Shown piece after piece: positions 6,113 through 7,156 of a stretch of DNA of 7,156 nucleotides. Origin of the DNA: Dehalococcoidia bacterium. GTDB lineage: Bacteria; Chloroflexota; Dehalococcoidia; Dehalococcoidales; E44-bin46. The position numbers were made by a program, and so were the translations under genes. The notes beneath the pieces are model-generated. The model made no database searches. It saw only the letters and a program-made list of their open reading frames with translations, and was not told the DNA's origin. Location: assembly GCA_004376105.1 (NCBI GenBank), contig SOKA01000024.1, positions 1 to 7,156 of the forward strand, written 5' to 3'. The first letter of the stretch is position 1. Each line of letters begins with the position of its first letter.

Positions 6113-7156
6113 CTACACCCCTATCAGCTTGCTCATAATATTATACCCTTTCTCAACAAAAAAGCCTACATTTTTTGCCTCGGACTCGGTGAATCTCTCC
6201 GCCCCGTTAGCAGTAAACCCTGGTCCCCAGAGCATAAATGGAACCGGGTCAGGAGCATGGGTCTGAGTCTCTATCGGTGTTGAGTGGTCAGGCATGACTA
6301 GTATCCGAAGGGAGTCTGGTTGCCAGGAGCGAAGCTGGCTGACAACCTCTCCATCCACCCTCTGGATAGCCTCTATTTTATCATCAATGGAGCCAGCATG
6401 AGCCGCCTCATCGGGCGCCTCAATATGAATAACTACCAAATCATGGTTCTCAAGCGCCTGAAGAGCACCAACTGCCTGAGCAGCATAGTCATTGTCCAGA
6501 CCATCAGTTACCCCCGCTATATCTAATGTATCCATCCCTACTATTCGGGCTAAGCCTCGGAGAAGGTCAACCCCGGATGTCATAGCCGCACTAAGACCAT
6601 AAATCTGCTTAAATGGCGGCATATCAGGTACCTGGCCACTACCCCAGAAGAGCCATATCATTGTCGCCGGTATATCGCCGCGAGACCTCCGCTCTATATT
6701 TACCGGATGGTCTCGGAGCACAGCTTCTGAGCGCTTCATCAGGTCTCGCAATAGGTCGCTTCCCTGACCACTGGGAAGAAACTCGCCAATGGGCTTATCT
6801 GGGATATCGTGGGGAGGAGTGCAAGTAGCCAAGAGTGTATCCTCTCGCCCTTTCAATTTGCATATGTGTCGGTAGCTGACGCCGGGGTAAAAGTGTATTT
6901 TATCACTGCCAAGGGTTTCATCCAAAGCGGTAACAAGGGCTTGAGCCTCATGAGTGCTAATATAACCCGAGCTATAGCTCCACATTTTCCCGTCACGAAT
7001 AGCCACCAGATTGCAGCGAAAAACAACATCCCCGTCATCAATAGGGATGCCCAGGCTCTTAGCCTCAATGGCACCCCTACCCCGGTAGTAGACCTTTGGG
7101 TCATAACCGAGAACCGAGATACAAGCGCAGGCACTACTGGGTTCCATTCCCGGCGG
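6113..7156 (-). CDS. ApgM-family protein: phosphoglycerate mutase or proposed homoserine kinase (5' partial)
   Basis: 347 residues are visible and the frame stays open to the right edge (Pro-Pro-Gly precede the ATG at 7147), so the true start and roughly 55-60 residues, including the first metal-binding Asp motif, are missing. It belongs to the alkaline-phosphatase-like metalloenzyme superfamily. Visible marks are SVLGYDP with YYRGRGAIEA near the start, FRCNLV, TPPHDIPDKPIGEFLP, an IWLFWGSG segment, PDEAAH (Asp249/His253 counted from the first visible codon), PDHSTP (Asp290/His291) and THAPDPVPF (His300), the expected two-metal ligands. Close relatives are archaeal-type cofactor-independent phosphoglycerate mutase (TIGR00306) and a family proposed as homoserine kinase (TIGR02535). 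Its position directly upstream of lysC favours the second, feeding threonine synthesis, but sequence alone does not decide. The presumed nucleophile region reads EPSSACACIS instead of the more usual PGSDVANLS. Confidence 0.88.
   Translation of the reverse strand, partial: PPGMEPSSACACISVLGYDPKVYYRGRGAIEAKSLGIPIDDGDVVFRCNLVAIRDGKMWSYSSGYISTHEAQALVTALDETLGSDKIHFYPGVSYRHICKLKGREDTLLATCTPPHDIPDKPIGEFLPSGQGSDLLRDLMKRSEAVLRDHPVNIERRSRGDIPATMIWLFWGSGQVPDMPPFKQIYGLSAAMTSGVDLLRGLARIVGMDTLDIAGVTDGLDNDYAAQAVGALQALENHDLVVIHIEAPDEAAHAGSIDDKIEAIQRVDGEVVSQLRSWQPDSLRILVMPDHSTPIETQTHAPDPVPFMLWGPGFTANGAERFTESEAKNVGFFVEKGYNIMSKLIGV

Noticed and set aside
5942..6283. 113-codon open frame on the + strand across the lysC start and the ApgM-like 3' end
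   Set aside because: It lies antisense to two well-supported genes and their junction, has no recognisable domain, and I see no good ribosome binding site.
6969..6980. Perfect 12-bp palindrome GAGCTATAGCTC
   Set aside because: It lies inside the ApgM-like gene where the codons for Ser-Tyr-Ser produce it naturally; single copy, no promoter nearby, so no support as an operator.
6853..7134. 93-codon frame on the - strand with hydrophobic stretches (possible membrane protein)
   Set aside because: It is an out-of-frame shadow of the ApgM-like gene; the apparent hydrophobic segment comes from frame-shifted reading of conserved enzyme codons.
7145..7147. ATG at 7147 as the start of the ApgM-like gene
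   Set aside because: Codons Pro-Pro-Gly precede it in frame, and the family has about 55-60 more residues including the first metal-binding Asp, so the gene runs off the window.

Overview
The window reads as a piece of a bacterial chromosome carrying ordinary, conserved genes packed with almost no intergenic space. Base composition is close to balanced. The best taxonomic guess is a member of the Chloroflexota, probably a Dehalococcoidia-like lineage. This rests on the look of the GyrA and ApgM-family proteins and on the order apgM-like / aspartate kinase / TPR gene / gyrA. It is an inference from family knowledge, not a database result.

Layout. From the left edge to 1610 on the + strand lies the C-terminal ~535 residues of a B12-binding-type radical SAM protein (TIGR03960-like); its N-terminus is outside the window. 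Everything else is on the - strand. Read in the direction of transcription this is: an ApgM-family phosphotransferase (7156 to 6113, N-terminus outside the window), aspartate kinase lysC (6081 to 4861), a TPR protein with an uncharacterised C-terminal domain (4850 to 4044) and DNA gyrase subunit A (4029 to 1591). The gaps are 31, 10 and 14 bases, and two Shine-Dalgarno sequences overlap the preceding stop codon, so the four genes very probably form one operon with translational coupling. The radical SAM gene and gyrA converge and overlap tail to tail by 20 bp. No stretch above 300 bases lacks a gene, and I saw no RNA gene, mobile element, CRISPR array or origin.

How the genes fit together. 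Aspartate kinase makes the first committed step of the aspartate family (Lys, Thr, Met, Ile). The gene directly upstream belongs to the superfamily that contains both archaeal-type phosphoglycerate mutase and a proposed alternative homoserine kinase (TIGR02535), so the pair may serve threonine synthesis. The TPR gene and gyrA appear to share the transcript without an obvious metabolic link.

Most useful observations. (1) Inside lysC there is a very strong ribosome binding site placed correctly before an in-frame ATG at codon 246, the layout used by other bacteria to make a separate regulatory beta subunit. (2) The ApgM-like gene may be a homoserine kinase and has an altered motif around its presumed nucleophilic serine. 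(3) The TPR protein carries a C-terminal domain that looks faintly HIRAN-like. (4) The convergent gene ends overlap and contain a perfect small hairpin without a T-tract. I do not see a clearly new multi-gene system here.
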